Notes: a model not told the origin generated them from the sequence alone. Positions 37,249-45,960 are shown, counted from the stretch's first letter. The stretch is DNA of 64,000 nt from Thalassotalea sp. PS06 (GCF_007197775.1 NZ_CP041638.1:2170001-2234000); one strand, 5' to 3'. A program made the numbers and translations.

Positions 37249-37518
37249 ATGTCTATATCTCTTATTGCCGACATTATCGGTATGCTTGGCACGGCCTCTG
37301 TGGTTTTAGCTTTTTTCCTGATCCAACTAGAAAAGATTAACCCTAAAGGGTTGAAGTACAATTTACTGAATCTGGTCGGCGCAATACTATTGCTGATAAG
37401 CCTTTCTATTAATTTCAACTTGGCTAGCTTTGTCATTGAAATATTCTGGATCATGGCGTCATTAGTCGGGATATATAAATATCATCAGAGACAACGTTTA
37501 GTTGTGGCTGAACAATAA
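37249..37518 (+). CDS. CBU_0592-like small membrane protein
   Basis: An 89-residue protein with three hydrophobic helices (about 5-25, 37-56, 60-77) and the family feel of IADIIGMLGTASVVLAFFLIQ and LVGAILLLISLSINFNLASFVIEIFWI. It is an inner-membrane protein of unknown function. The ribosome site is weak. Confidence 0.8.
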   Translation: MSISLIADIIGMLGTASVVLAFFLIQLEKINPKGLKYNLLNLVGAILLLISLSINFNLASFVIEIFWIMASLVGIYKYHQRQRLVVAEQ

Positions 37519-37615
37519 GCGCTGGGGGTATAAGCTCCTAATCGCTATATTGAGTTATTCAGAGAGTGGATTGGGTGCACACTTTTCAGGTTTATATGCG
37601 AGTCTGTATTTCCAA

Positions 37616-38283
37616 TCAGGGCAGCTTTTCCAAGTTACAGGCTACCCGTTCTTGCTCATCAAGACGGCTACATTTTTCATCGGGATATTGATCGAGAAAA
37701 TCCACAACAACAGCATTGGTTTTAGGGCTTTCAGTATCAAAGTTGAATTGATCACAGTATTCGCCAATACACCTTTGACCCGATTCATAGTTTAATAAGA
37801 TTAGCCATTTTAGGGTCTTAGGGAGCTGTTTGGGTTCATCAACAGACAATTTATACAAGGCAACTAAATTTCGTGTTTCAGACTCTCTGTCTAACGCTAG
37901 TTCGGTTAATTTATTGAAATGAGCGATGGTTTTATTGCCGATATCGATAGAATTAAATGCGGTACCAAACAAAAAGCTGATAATACCAATCCCATTAAAT
38001 TATTGCTCACTCAGTGAGAATTTAAAGGCTTTTAGACAAGACTTTGATTGCAGAGAATGGTTATTCCATTGTCAAAATCAGTAACGCAGGATAAATGCCT
38101 TTAAAACTCACCCGGAGGGAGTTAGTGAGAGGCCCATTTACTGCCCTATATTTCATTAATATAGAATGACTATATCAACGAAATCTATGTTGTAACTGAA
38201 CCTCTGCTCTAACTCTGAGTTGTGCACAAACTTAATGGGATTGGTATAATACACATTACTGTAACGGCCAACACTAAAACCAT
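37616..38283 (-). pseudogene. Unknown membrane-anchored protein gene split by a MITE
   Basis: The C-terminal part (37983-37616) reads ...FLFGTAFNSIDIG and then about 110 soluble residues with two CxxxxC-type pairs. Deleting the element at 37984-38246 and one TAA joins it in frame to MVLVLAVTVMCIIS (start ATG 38283, or TTG 38292 with a GAGGG site), restoring an N-terminal hydrophobic anchor. As it stands, the anchor and domain are separated. I recognise no family. Confidence 0.75.
37984..38246. mobile_element. MITE copy 2, inserted in an unknown gene
   Basis: A 263-bp non-coding element with perfect 15-bp inverted ends TACCAATCCCATTAA, flanked by TAA direct repeats (37981-37983, 38247-38249). 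It is colinear with copy 1 at 17880 apart from small internal differences. Confidence 0.92.
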
Positions 38284-38429
38284 TTTTCCCAAAATTCCCT
38301 CTATGCTTCGCTAAAGATTTATTGATAAAGAATCCTAACCGATTGATTTAATGAATTAAATTCTTTCTAGAGGTGCATAGTATTTTCTTTGAGTTATTGC
38401 TTGGCAAACATACGTAATACATAACAGCC

Positions 38430-38900
38430 TTAGTCAGGCGAATTACGACTCGTGTTTTGTTTGATTGTCTCATCCAAGTGGCACAAATCACATAGCGTTT
38501 CTAAATTACTCGGTGCATAAAGTAAATAAGTTAATTCAACGGAGCGGTTAATTTCTTCAACGCTTATTTTATGATGAACTTCAACAGCGCGCTTTGAATT
38601 TTTTTGAGGTCCATTGCCGCACCTGACACACAGATAATTATCTCTTTTTAATACTTCTGCCCGAACCTTTACCCACATACCGTGATTCAGCTTACGGGTT
38701 TTGACCTTTGGCTTATATGGCACTTCATGTTGAGCCCGATAAGTTTCAGTTCCTATCTCTGGACCACTAAGCAATACATGTGCCGAGCGGTCCTTACCAT
38801 GGTTTCCAAACCACTCAAAAATAGCTTTATAAGCTCGATTTAGGCTTTTATAGTTTTTAACTTTGTTGCCATCAATTGAGTGAAAAACCGTTCGAAACAT
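38430..38900 (-). CDS. HNH endonuclease, last gene of an SMC-MukEF-like operon
   Basis: A 156-residue protein. The C-terminal half is an HNH nuclease: CVRCG (zinc pair 1), EVHHKISVEEI (catalytic His-His), APSNLETLC (Asn) and CDLCH (zinc pair 2), in the canonical order. The first 70 residues are basic and unfamiliar (SLNRAYKAIFEWFGNHGKDRSAHVLL). Its ATG is 2 bases after the stop of the kleisin-like gene, so it is almost certainly co-expressed with the SMC complex. In Wadjet/MksBEF systems the corresponding nuclease is a TOPRIM protein (JetD/MksG). Plasmid or phage cleavage is inferred, not shown. Confidence 0.9.
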   Translation of the reverse strand: MFRTVFHSIDGNKVKNYKSLNRAYKAIFEWFGNHGKDRSAHVLLSGPEIGTETYRAQHEVPYKPKVKTRKLNHGMWVKVRAEVLKRDNYLCVRCGNGPQKNSKRAVEVHHKISVEEINRSVELTYLLYAPSNLETLCDLCHLDETIKQNTSRNSPD

Positions 38901-38902
38901 AG

Positions 38903-40123
38903 TTAACGCAACCCCAACTCAACGTCTTCAATAATAAAGTTACCGTCAAACTTAGGGTGAGCATGACCGATAGGGTCGAGTTCAAAAAACTCTTGCTCAT
39001 CCTGGTTTAAACCACCAAAGCCGTTAATCACGCCGTAAACCCATACCTCAGGATCATATTCAAGCGATTGTTGTTGATGATATTCCAATGCAGACAGTAA
39101 CTGGCCAGAGTCGATAACCTGACAAAAGTAACTTTCTACGGCTTCCTTCAAACCATCGGATTCAATATCGATAGATTCGATATCTTCTAGCGAAAATTCC
39201 TGCCCTTTACGCAGTTTTTCATTCAATGATTGATTATGTCGAATTTGTTTTAATTGAGAAACGAGCTCCACGTAAACCAGTTCATGCTCGAGATTATTCA
39301 CATCAATACTGGCCGGTTTAATGATCGCTTTCGCCTGATTAAACAGTACAGGAATTTTCGCCTGTTCACTGTAGTCTTTAACCCTATAGTCAGGCTTTTG
39401 TTGCTGATACAGAACAAAACCTTTAAGCAGTTGTGAGCGATGTAGGTACTCTCTGAATTTGCCAAGTAGGTCAATCAGTTTTGCCTGAGCCAGGCTTAAT
39501 TCCTGACTTATTTCGCTATGGCTGCGTTGCAATTGCACAACCAGCAACCGCCTCAATTCCCGAGAATTGCCGGCAAGGTGGGTTAACTCGTCAAACTGAA
39601 ACATTTCCAGTTGTTGACGCATTTGCGTAAGCTGACTTTGAGCGAGTTCATTCTCACGAATTTTGGCACTGATTGAGGCGACATAGCCGAACTCGTTGTG
39701 AATGCGACGCCACAGATTACGGACGCTGGATTTTAAACTATCCACCAGTGTATAAACCTGCTCTGACAAATCCTCCAGGTAAACCTCTGCATCGCCGTAG
39801 GCCTTGTGATGCATACTTTCCTTAAAATGGTTTGTCACCGTTTTGATCGCCGCCAGCTTTGAGCCAATATTGGTATCCAGCTGACGATTTCTCTCATCCC
39901 TTAAGCTGTTCTCCAATAATGCACGAACGGTGGAACGCAGCCTAAGGTCTTCCCCGGGTTCCGGGCGCCATAACACACCCAGTTCAATGAGCTTTTCGAT
40001 AATATTGGGGTCATATTCAAGATCATTAACATGCCCAGATAAATAGGCCTGCATAATAATGTCAGCGTGCTTTGATAGTGCCCGAAGCAGATTAAAACCA
40101 GCGCGTTCTAACTGACTACTCAA
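38903..40123 (-). CDS. MukF/JetA-like kleisin subunit
   Basis: A 406-residue protein with no enzyme motif. The N-terminal part (about 1-75) looks like a winged-helix domain, the middle (75-250) is helical/coiled coil (VYTLVDSLKSSVRNLWRRI, LAQSQLTQMRQQLEMF), and the C-terminal 90 residues are acidic and may form the second winged helix that caps the ATPase head. This is the MukF/MksF/JetA layout, by structure and context rather than close sequence match. The start is TTG at 40123 with AAGGAG 7 bases upstream, overlapping the upstream stop as TTGA. Confidence 0.75.
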   Translation of the reverse strand: MSSQLERAGFNLLRALSKHADIIMQAYLSGHVNDLEYDPNIIEKLIELGVLWRPEPGEDLRLRSTVRALLENSLRDERNRQLDTNIGSKLAAIKTVTNHFKESMHHKAYGDAEVYLEDLSEQVYTLVDSLKSSVRNLWRRIHNEFGYVASISAKIRENELAQSQLTQMRQQLEMFQFDELTHLAGNSRELRRLLVVQLQRSHSEISQELSLAQAKLIDLLGKFREYLHRSQLLKGFVLYQQQKPDYRVKDYSEQAKIPVLFNQAKAIIKPASIDVNNLEHELVYVELVSQLKQIRHNQSLNEKLRKGQEFSLEDIESIDIESDGLKEAVESYFCQVIDSGQLLSALEYHQQQSLEYDPEVWVYGVINGFGGLNQDEQEFFELDPIGHAHPKFDGNFIIEDVELGLR

Positions 40124-40755
40124 AGCAGATCTCCTTGCTTGATGGCCAGCTCTGCCTGTTGCTCAAGTCCAAGCTTTTCCGATTCATCAATAAATCGGAT
40201 CACGTCAAACAAATAATCAATTTTTCCCGTTGCTAAATAGATTTGGTTTTCCGGGTTGGGGCGTAACAGATACCCCGTTTCCACCAATCGTTTAAAAATT
40301 TGTTTCAGTTGCGAGTCAACCGCGGAGCTTGTTGAGTTAAACAGGCTGTATCGGGCAATTTTTGCCAGTTGTTCAACAAATGCCGGTGTATCTTCGATAA
40401 CGGTCTGTAATTCGGTGACACGAATCACCGAACCTTCGGTTAAAGGCGCATTATCTCCTCTTGCTTCCTGAACCAGCACTAGCCATTCAGCCAAGGGCAA
40501 TAACGAATTAGCAATATCTCGAAATTGTGTCGACAACTGCTTACGCTCTTCAGTATCGATAACTTGGTAAGCACTAAAGTACAAGTTACCATCATTGGCC
40601 GTCGCTAGAGTACGATTCATGGTATTGAGCTGACGCTCAATTTCCGCAAAATGTTCGTGGTTTTTCAGATACTGAAATGCAAGTTCGTCACTGGTTTTAC
40701 AGATGAAACCGCCGCTTAGCAGAACTTCCAGCACTCTTCCTTTTAAAGACATCAT
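40120..40755 (-). CDS. MukE/JetB-like subunit
   Basis: A 211-residue acidic, helical protein. The two winged-helix-like segments (about 1-60 with GRVLEVLLSGGFI, and 135-185 with LKQIFKRLVETGYLLRPNPENQIYLATG) fit MukE/MksE/JetB, which bridges the kleisin dimer. The identification rests mainly on size, fold impression and its place between SMC and kleisin genes. Its ATG overlaps the SMC stop as ATGA. Confidence 0.72.
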   Translation of the reverse strand: MMSLKGRVLEVLLSGGFICKTSDELAFQYLKNHEHFAEIERQLNTMNRTLATANDGNLYFSAYQVIDTEERKQLSTQFRDIANSLLPLAEWLVLVQEARGDNAPLTEGSVIRVTELQTVIEDTPAFVEQLAKIARYSLFNSTSSAVDSQLKQIFKRLVETGYLLRPNPENQIYLATGKIDYLFDVIRFIDESEKLGLEQQAELAIKQGDLL

Positions 40756-43700
40756 GCACTCATCTCCTGCTGTTGTTTTTGCTTAAGGCGTGCTGAGATG
40801 GAGTTCACTTTTGGCTGTACCATGCGAAGTTTCTGCTTGCTGGCATTTTTATCAATCAGATAGCGATTTTCAAAAAAGTGCAGCACATCCGACTCGGGGT
40901 TTGGAAACGCCCCTAAAACCGAAATATTGTTGGCCTTACAGGCATCAAATATTTTCTTGACGTTTTTATTCGCCAGAGTACCAATTTCGTCAATCGGCCA
41001 ATGGATGGTGGCCTTAGAATGACCTCGTAGTAATCGGGTAAATGCCAACAGGAACTTACAAAGGATCAGGTAGGCCATACCGTGACTGGACGACTCGTTT
41101 AATTGTCTATCGGTACGGATCACAAGGTTTGAACTTCCTTCTTTAAGATGTAGTTCAATATCCAGTAAATGTCCTACACCACTGCTCATTGTTCCTCGGC
41201 CAAGGACATCTAATACTTCGCGAATGGTTAGCATATATTCTTCATTCGGTAACGATTCATTGTCATCGTTTAGCCAGTCTTTATGCAGTTTATTAAAACG
41301 CAATAACGTAGGCCAGAAGTCAAACTCACTCACTTTAGAGCGGATTTTAACGCTAGAATCACTCACCCCATCAAGAAATAGTTCTTGATCGACTTCTCTG
41401 GAAATTCGCTTCGATTGCGATGAAATGCGCTTGTCGATATCAGCAAGAATATTGTAATACTGAGTCAAATCATTGCCGAAGTTCAGACCATTATTGCGAA
41501 CCCCTTCCAGGTGCTGAGGCACCATCACATTGAGCAGAATATCCAGTTCTTTAACCATTTTCCGACAGTCTAATTTCGACAATCCCTGCTCATTTTCAAC
41601 CTGACAATCGTTACGAGCCCGCTCCCAGGCTTCCGTCAGACTAATCCCCGACTTTTGTGCAATGGCATTATCAAAGTAGTGCACATATTCATCGACATCG
41701 GCTACCGCCTTGCGATGGCGTACGAGTAGATCCTGACCTTCACTGACTCTGGCATTCGCGCTTGCAGTATCAGCAACGTCCACTGCTGTTGGAAGTTTCA
41801 GCAAAGCAAACTGCTGTTTCAGGCTATTAATATTGGTTACCAATTCACGCTGTTCATTAAGCGCCTTTTCTAGCTGTTGCAGTTGTTCATTCAGTTGCCC
41901 TTTTTGTTGCTTATAGGCCGACTGGCTGTTCTCCAAATTGCGTTGCGCCGCGGCAAGCAGTTCCTTAGCTTTTGACAGCTGTTGTAAATGCGTACTCTTT
42001 TTCTTGGTAAATACAACATCGTACCATCGGTCATATTCCCGTACACTGTCACGATGTTTATTGGTTAACTCAATATCATCTTTCAATTGCGCAATGTCCT
42101 GTTTGAGCTTGGCAATCAAATCAACATCAACGTCACGCTTTTCAAGCTCATTCTGATACCAGGCTTTTACCGATTTAAGGCCTTCTTTTAACTGCTGGTT
42201 GCACAGACCGATTTGCTCGTTGATGCTGTTCAGTTGTTGTTCACTATCACCAATCAATTGCTGCCAATGTAGCTCGTGCTCCATTTTTTCTTGATGGCAG
42301 ACATCCTTGTGTTCTTCAAGGGCGTTTTGCTTGTTTAGCTCAAGTTTTTCTAACGCTGTTTGCTCGGATTTTAGCGCCTTTTGAATATGTTGTTTGCGTT
42401 CCTGCAACGCTTGTTTTTGTTCACTTTTCAGTTGTTGTTTATCTTCCTGAGCGCGAATTCTGTCCTGCTGGATAAACTGGCATTTCGATTGTAAGGTAAT
42501 AACATCCTGTTCTCTGGCTTTTGTGCTCTCATTGAGCCCTTGCAATTCTGCAGCTATGGCTAAGCGCTGTTGTTGATATTGTTGCAATTCTTCATTAGCT
42601 GCTTGTAACTGTTTTTCCAAAGCCGCTTGAGATTGCGCAATATCACTTTCCGCGATGACACTGGTATCTAACAACACCCCGAACATCGAATTTTGAGTTG
42701 CAACGCTATCCGCTATTACCGGCGACAAATCCGACCGTGACAACAATTCAGGCGCCAGCAACTTACCAATGTGTTGCTCCCAGCCAGGATGTTCATTTCG
42801 CAAAAACTGTAAAAGGGTATTGTCCTGAGGATTTAACCAGGCGTCGATTTGAGCCACGGTCTGCTCAGCGAGTTTTTCTTTTGCTCGGGCTTTATTTAAC
42901 TTCTCATTCAACGCAATTTGTTGATATTTACATTGCTGCAGTTCTTCCTGAGCCTGCTGCATCTTAGCTCGCAAACTGTCCTCTTCAAGTTGAGCCTGCT
43001 CTATAGCCGCTTCTGCCAGCGCCATTTGTTGTTGTTCTTCAGCCGTTGGCCCACTGTGCTCGATTTGCGTTTTCAGGGTTTGCAGCGTTAATCGCCCCTT
43101 TTGGATCTGGGTATCAAAATCTTCTAACAGAAGCTTTAAGCGCTGTTCCTGCTGACTAAGCAGAGCCTGTAACGCCGCAGATTCTTGCTTTTGCTTTTCC
43201 CGCAATTCAGCCACAACCGCATCTTTTTGTTGTCCTAACTGGTTCAGCTCTCTGCCCTGTTTCTTTTCCAGTTCTGCCAGGCGTTTGTGATAAGCAGCTT
43301 CAATATCCTGATGCTCTTCAGTTAACAAAGCATGCTGTTCGCTCATCGACTGCAATTGAGACTGCCAGGCACTGACCTTATCAAGGTTTAATTTATACCG
43401 TTCGATATCTTTGTCTTGCCAGGTATTGAATTCATCTTCGATGTTATCAAGATGCTTTTCATTGGTATCGATTTCCGCTTTTGCTTGGGAAATATCGCGA
43501 TTCAGGTTGTCACGTTGCTGCTCAAAATCCTGTTTGAGTTCGGTTATTTTCGATTTGTATATTTGTTGATCATTTTCCGCCTTGACAACAGACTCTGCCA
43601 ACATCGAATAGTCATTAGACAGCGATAGTTTCAGTTGCGCTAATCGTTGTTCGGTTTGCTCTAACTGAGAATTAATCTTTTGCAGCTTTTCATATTGCGG

Positions 43701-44435
43701 CATAAGTTCGTCAAATTGCTGAATCAACGAACATTCTTTAATCCAATCTTCTACCTGAGTTTTAGAAATTTTGCTGGTTGGAGTTTGTACACCATCTTCT
43801 TCTAAAATGGCGGCGATCATCGCCTTAATGGTTTCCATTTTCCCTTCTTTAGAGTGGACGGCTTTTATTAACTTTTCGATATGGCGTAGCTTCGCATCGC
43901 TTTCACACAAGCTAAATAACCTGGCCGCATTGACGAGATCACGTTTTGAAGCGGTCGCGTTCATCATCGCTCGATCATTTTGAATTACCGCACGAAACTC
44001 TTTGGTATTTAGTCCTTTGGTCACGTTGTTACCCTGACGCTTAGCGGCCTTAACAACTTCATTGATTGCAATAGAGCGTTTGCCAGCCATGTCATCGGCG
44101 ATAAAGTCGTCAACTACAAACTCTTTGTCGATAAATCGATAAACCACACCAGTAACTGACGAGGTAAGTACCGCCATACAGGTGGTGCCATCAACCCGCT
44201 GGTATTCGTATATGATAAAACTGGACTCGCGCGGCAGGTACCAGGTCTGGAAATTATCCCGGGTTGCAGGTACCACTTTATTTGGCGACTCACCAAAGAA
44301 AACCGGTAAAAGCCTTTGTAATGTTGTTTTACCGGAGGCGTTGGTACCACAAATATTAGTGTGGCCATCGACTTTAAGCTCGACCATACCCGGAAGGTGA
44401 GTATCGATCAGAATGATTCGTTGTAATCCAGACAT
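40752..44435 (-). CDS. SMC/MukB-like coiled-coil ATPase (DUF3584-like)
   Basis: A 1227-residue SMC-type motor. The head's Walker A is GTNASGKTT (30-38), followed by WYLPRESS (65-72); the GKT and YLP pair is the mark of the DUF3584 family. Long Gln/Glu/Lys-rich coiled coils run about 230-530 and 605-930, separated by a globular hinge-like segment (about 532-600, AWLNPQDNTLLQFLRNEHPGW). The C-terminal head has a signature-like ESSSHGMAYL (about 1095) instead of LSGGE, and Walker B HWPIDEIG with Asp1149-Glu1150. It is the first gene of the four-gene operon, which should act on DNA as a loop-extruding or entrapping complex (inference). Confidence 0.88.
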   Translation of the reverse strand: MSGLQRIILIDTHLPGMVELKVDGHTNICGTNASGKTTLQRLLPVFFGESPNKVVPATRDNFQTWYLPRESSFIIYEYQRVDGTTCMAVLTSSVTGVVYRFIDKEFVVDDFIADDMAGKRSIAINEVVKAAKRQGNNVTKGLNTKEFRAVIQNDRAMMNATASKRDLVNAARLFSLCESDAKLRHIEKLIKAVHSKEGKMETIKAMIAAILEEDGVQTPTSKISKTQVEDWIKECSLIQQFDELMPQYEKLQKINSQLEQTEQRLAQLKLSLSNDYSMLAESVVKAENDQQIYKSKITELKQDFEQQRDNLNRDISQAKAEIDTNEKHLDNIEDEFNTWQDKDIERYKLNLDKVSAWQSQLQSMSEQHALLTEEHQDIEAAYHKRLAELEKKQGRELNQLGQQKDAVVAELREKQKQESAALQALLSQQEQRLKLLLEDFDTQIQKGRLTLQTLKTQIEHSGPTAEEQQQMALAEAAIEQAQLEEDSLRAKMQQAQEELQQCKYQQIALNEKLNKARAKEKLAEQTVAQIDAWLNPQDNTLLQFLRNEHPGWEQHIGKLLAPELLSRSDLSPVIADSVATQNSMFGVLLDTSVIAESDIAQSQAALEKQLQAANEELQQYQQQRLAIAAELQGLNESTKAREQDVITLQSKCQFIQQDRIRAQEDKQQLKSEQKQALQERKQHIQKALKSEQTALEKLELNKQNALEEHKDVCHQEKMEHELHWQQLIGDSEQQLNSINEQIGLCNQQLKEGLKSVKAWYQNELEKRDVDVDLIAKLKQDIAQLKDDIELTNKHRDSVREYDRWYDVVFTKKKSTHLQQLSKAKELLAAAQRNLENSQSAYKQQKGQLNEQLQQLEKALNEQRELVTNINSLKQQFALLKLPTAVDVADTASANARVSEGQDLLVRHRKAVADVDEYVHYFDNAIAQKSGISLTEAWERARNDCQVENEQGLSKLDCRKMVKELDILLNVMVPQHLEGVRNNGLNFGNDLTQYYNILADIDKRISSQSKRISREVDQELFLDGVSDSSVKIRSKVSEFDFWPTLLRFNKLHKDWLNDDNESLPNEEYMLTIREVLDVLGRGTMSSGVGHLLDIELHLKEGSSNLVIRTDRQLNESSSHGMAYLILCKFLLAFTRLLRGHSKATIHWPIDEIGTLANKNVKKIFDACKANNISVLGAFPNPESDVLHFFENRYLIDKNASKQKLRMVQPKVNSISARLKQKQQQEMSA

Positions 44436-44544
44436 ACGAATGAAAGGTCCCTGTTATTAGCTGTCAGTTTTGAGGGAAAACTGCAGTGAAATTATTCCAA
44501 AACCGGCAGTTTCGCAAACGGTGTTGAATTTAGCGCTAACAGCT

Positions 44545-44573
44545 AGTGTATCGGTTGTTTACGTGGGATTCAA
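44545..44573 (-). promoter_or_regulatory. Candidate promoter of the SMC-HNH operon
   Basis: TTGAAT (44573-44568), 17-base spacer, TACACT (44550-44545), about 110 bases before the SMC start. Upstream lies a near-palindrome TTGTTCGAAGCTTGAACAA (44611-44629) that could be an operator; this is not testable from the sequence alone. Confidence 0.35.
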
Positions 44574-44656
44574 CGCTATTTGTCGGGCCATTATCATCGA
44601 TTGAGTTTGATTGTTCGAAGCTTGAACAAACTTGTTTTTATCAAGTTTCAACCTTG

Positions 44657-45460
44657 TTAAATAATCCCTAACTCTTTCAATTCAGTGCGAACCGTTTCCA
44701 CTCTCACCTTTTGCACATCGGCGAAGGTTTTCGCATCCATATTAAAAGCAAAGTAAAAAACCTTATTCCCTTTTACCACATAACCCACATACCATCCCAA
44801 AGCTTTGCCTTTCTCAAGCTGACCACCACCAGTTTTGGCATAAAGCTGATATTCAGGTGTTTGTTCTACCAACATGATGTCCTTGAATTTCTTGTAGGTA
44901 TCATCCGCTAGTCCAAGCTTCTGGCGTTGTAACTTTTGCAAAAACTCGATTTGTTCTTTGGCGCTAATGGTAATGCTTTCGTTTAACCAAAAGGTATCAA
45001 TACCTGAGGATATATCTTGATTACCATAAGCAAACTGCTGCAAATAATTTTTCATTACTGGCGCCGATATTTTGGTGGCAATTTCCTGATAAATGGGCAC
45101 CGCAGAATTTTGGAAGGCATCACGGATAACCAAGGGTTCTTTGTACCAGGTTTCCGGCCACCAGCTTTGAATTGGATAGTCTTTTTGATCAAAGGTAAGC
45201 TTTTGTTGCAGGCTGCTAACCACGCCAGTATCTAAGGCAATTAAGGTATTCGGAATTTTAAACGTGGAGAATGGTGTTAATCGCTTCTCTGCCCGCTCAG
45301 GATTGTGCTCGAGAATCGATTGGTTGTCGTCGGTAACGACCAACATAGTGCAGGATTGCCCGCAAGTATCTATCGATGTGGCAAACGCGGATTGGGAAAT
45401 AGCAAAGCTGATAATTATTGTGCTGGCTAGGGTAAAGCTAAGAGAAATAAATTTGCGCAT
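44657..45460 (-). CDS. Class D (OXA-type) beta-lactamase
   Basis: A periplasmic serine beta-lactamase, 267 residues. A Sec signal peptide ends near residue 28 (SAFA). The active site is Ser65-Thr-Phe-Lys68 (STFK), with SAV (119-121), YGN (145-147) and Lys209-Thr-Gly (KTG), all canonical for class D; WYVGYV follows. The overall pattern (STFKIPN, DTFWLN, ISAKEQIEFL) resembles OXA-48-like enzymes of marine gammaproteobacteria. The start was taken at the Met before the signal peptide; the spectrum cannot be told. No transposon or integron structure surrounds it. Confidence 0.93.
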   Translation of the reverse strand: MRKFISLSFTLASTIIISFAISQSAFATSIDTCGQSCTMLVVTDDNQSILEHNPERAEKRLTPFSTFKIPNTLIALDTGVVSSLQQKLTFDQKDYPIQSWWPETWYKEPLVIRDAFQNSAVPIYQEIATKISAPVMKNYLQQFAYGNQDISSGIDTFWLNESITISAKEQIEFLQKLQRQKLGLADDTYKKFKDIMLVEQTPEYQLYAKTGGGQLEKGKALGWYVGYVVKGNKVFYFAFNMDAKTFADVQKVRVETVRTELKELGII

Positions 45461-45606
45461 AGATGATTTGTATCGTTTTTTACAACAAGTTAACATCAAA
45501 ACTCGCGCCGATAAATGGTTATAAACGCCTGTAACCAGCCGAACTGTACAATTTTTAAGCGAAAATTACATTTGGTTAACGGCAATGCAACGCCAATTTG
45601 ATTATT

Positions 45607-45677
45607 ATTATCACCGTTAACTTTTCATAGTTTTCTTCCTTAAAGTTTATAGCGCCCATTGGGCGCTTATTTTTTAT
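45607..45677 (+). ncRNA. Candidate small RNA or attenuator: conserved block plus terminator (copy 2)
   Basis: The same ~38-base block as at 30697 (ATTATCACCGTTAACTTTTC ... TTTTCTTCCTTAAA) is followed here by a different perfect hairpin AGCGCCC-ATT-GGGCGCT and a T tract. Immediately after it (45681-45749) is an 18-22 codon open frame with GGAGG before an ATG, noted under findings. Nothing else is evident in the 45461-46018 gap except a half REP (45928-45943, TTAATTGACTCTGACC). Confidence 0.35.
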
Positions 45678-45960
45678 TACATGGAGGTACGTATGCCCGG
45701 AGAGCAGGACGCGGTACGGGTATATTTGATAGAACATTTCATCGAATAAGAGTCAACTTCCAAAACTTCAACCCCATAAAAATCAATGCGTTAACCACTT
45801 TAAGTCGTTGACTATGTACCCATATAATCGACACTACTCCTTATCAACAGCAACCATTAAAGTTCCCATGATCAAATTTGATGTATTTGGCACCTAACCA
45901 TATAAAACCATTAGCAATTTATTTTTCTTAATTGACTCTGACCTTCATTAAATTTGGCCA

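Noticed and set aside
37502..37795. Plus-strand frame of 97 codons after the CBU_0592-like gene
   Set aside because: It lies antisense to the 3' part of the MITE-split gene, which has better protein-like composition, and it lacks a ribosome site.
38284..44656. Search for a JetD/MksG-type TOPRIM nuclease within or beside the SMC operon
   Set aside because: No frame on either strand between the MITE and the beta-lactamase shows TOPRIM motifs; only the HNH gene is present.
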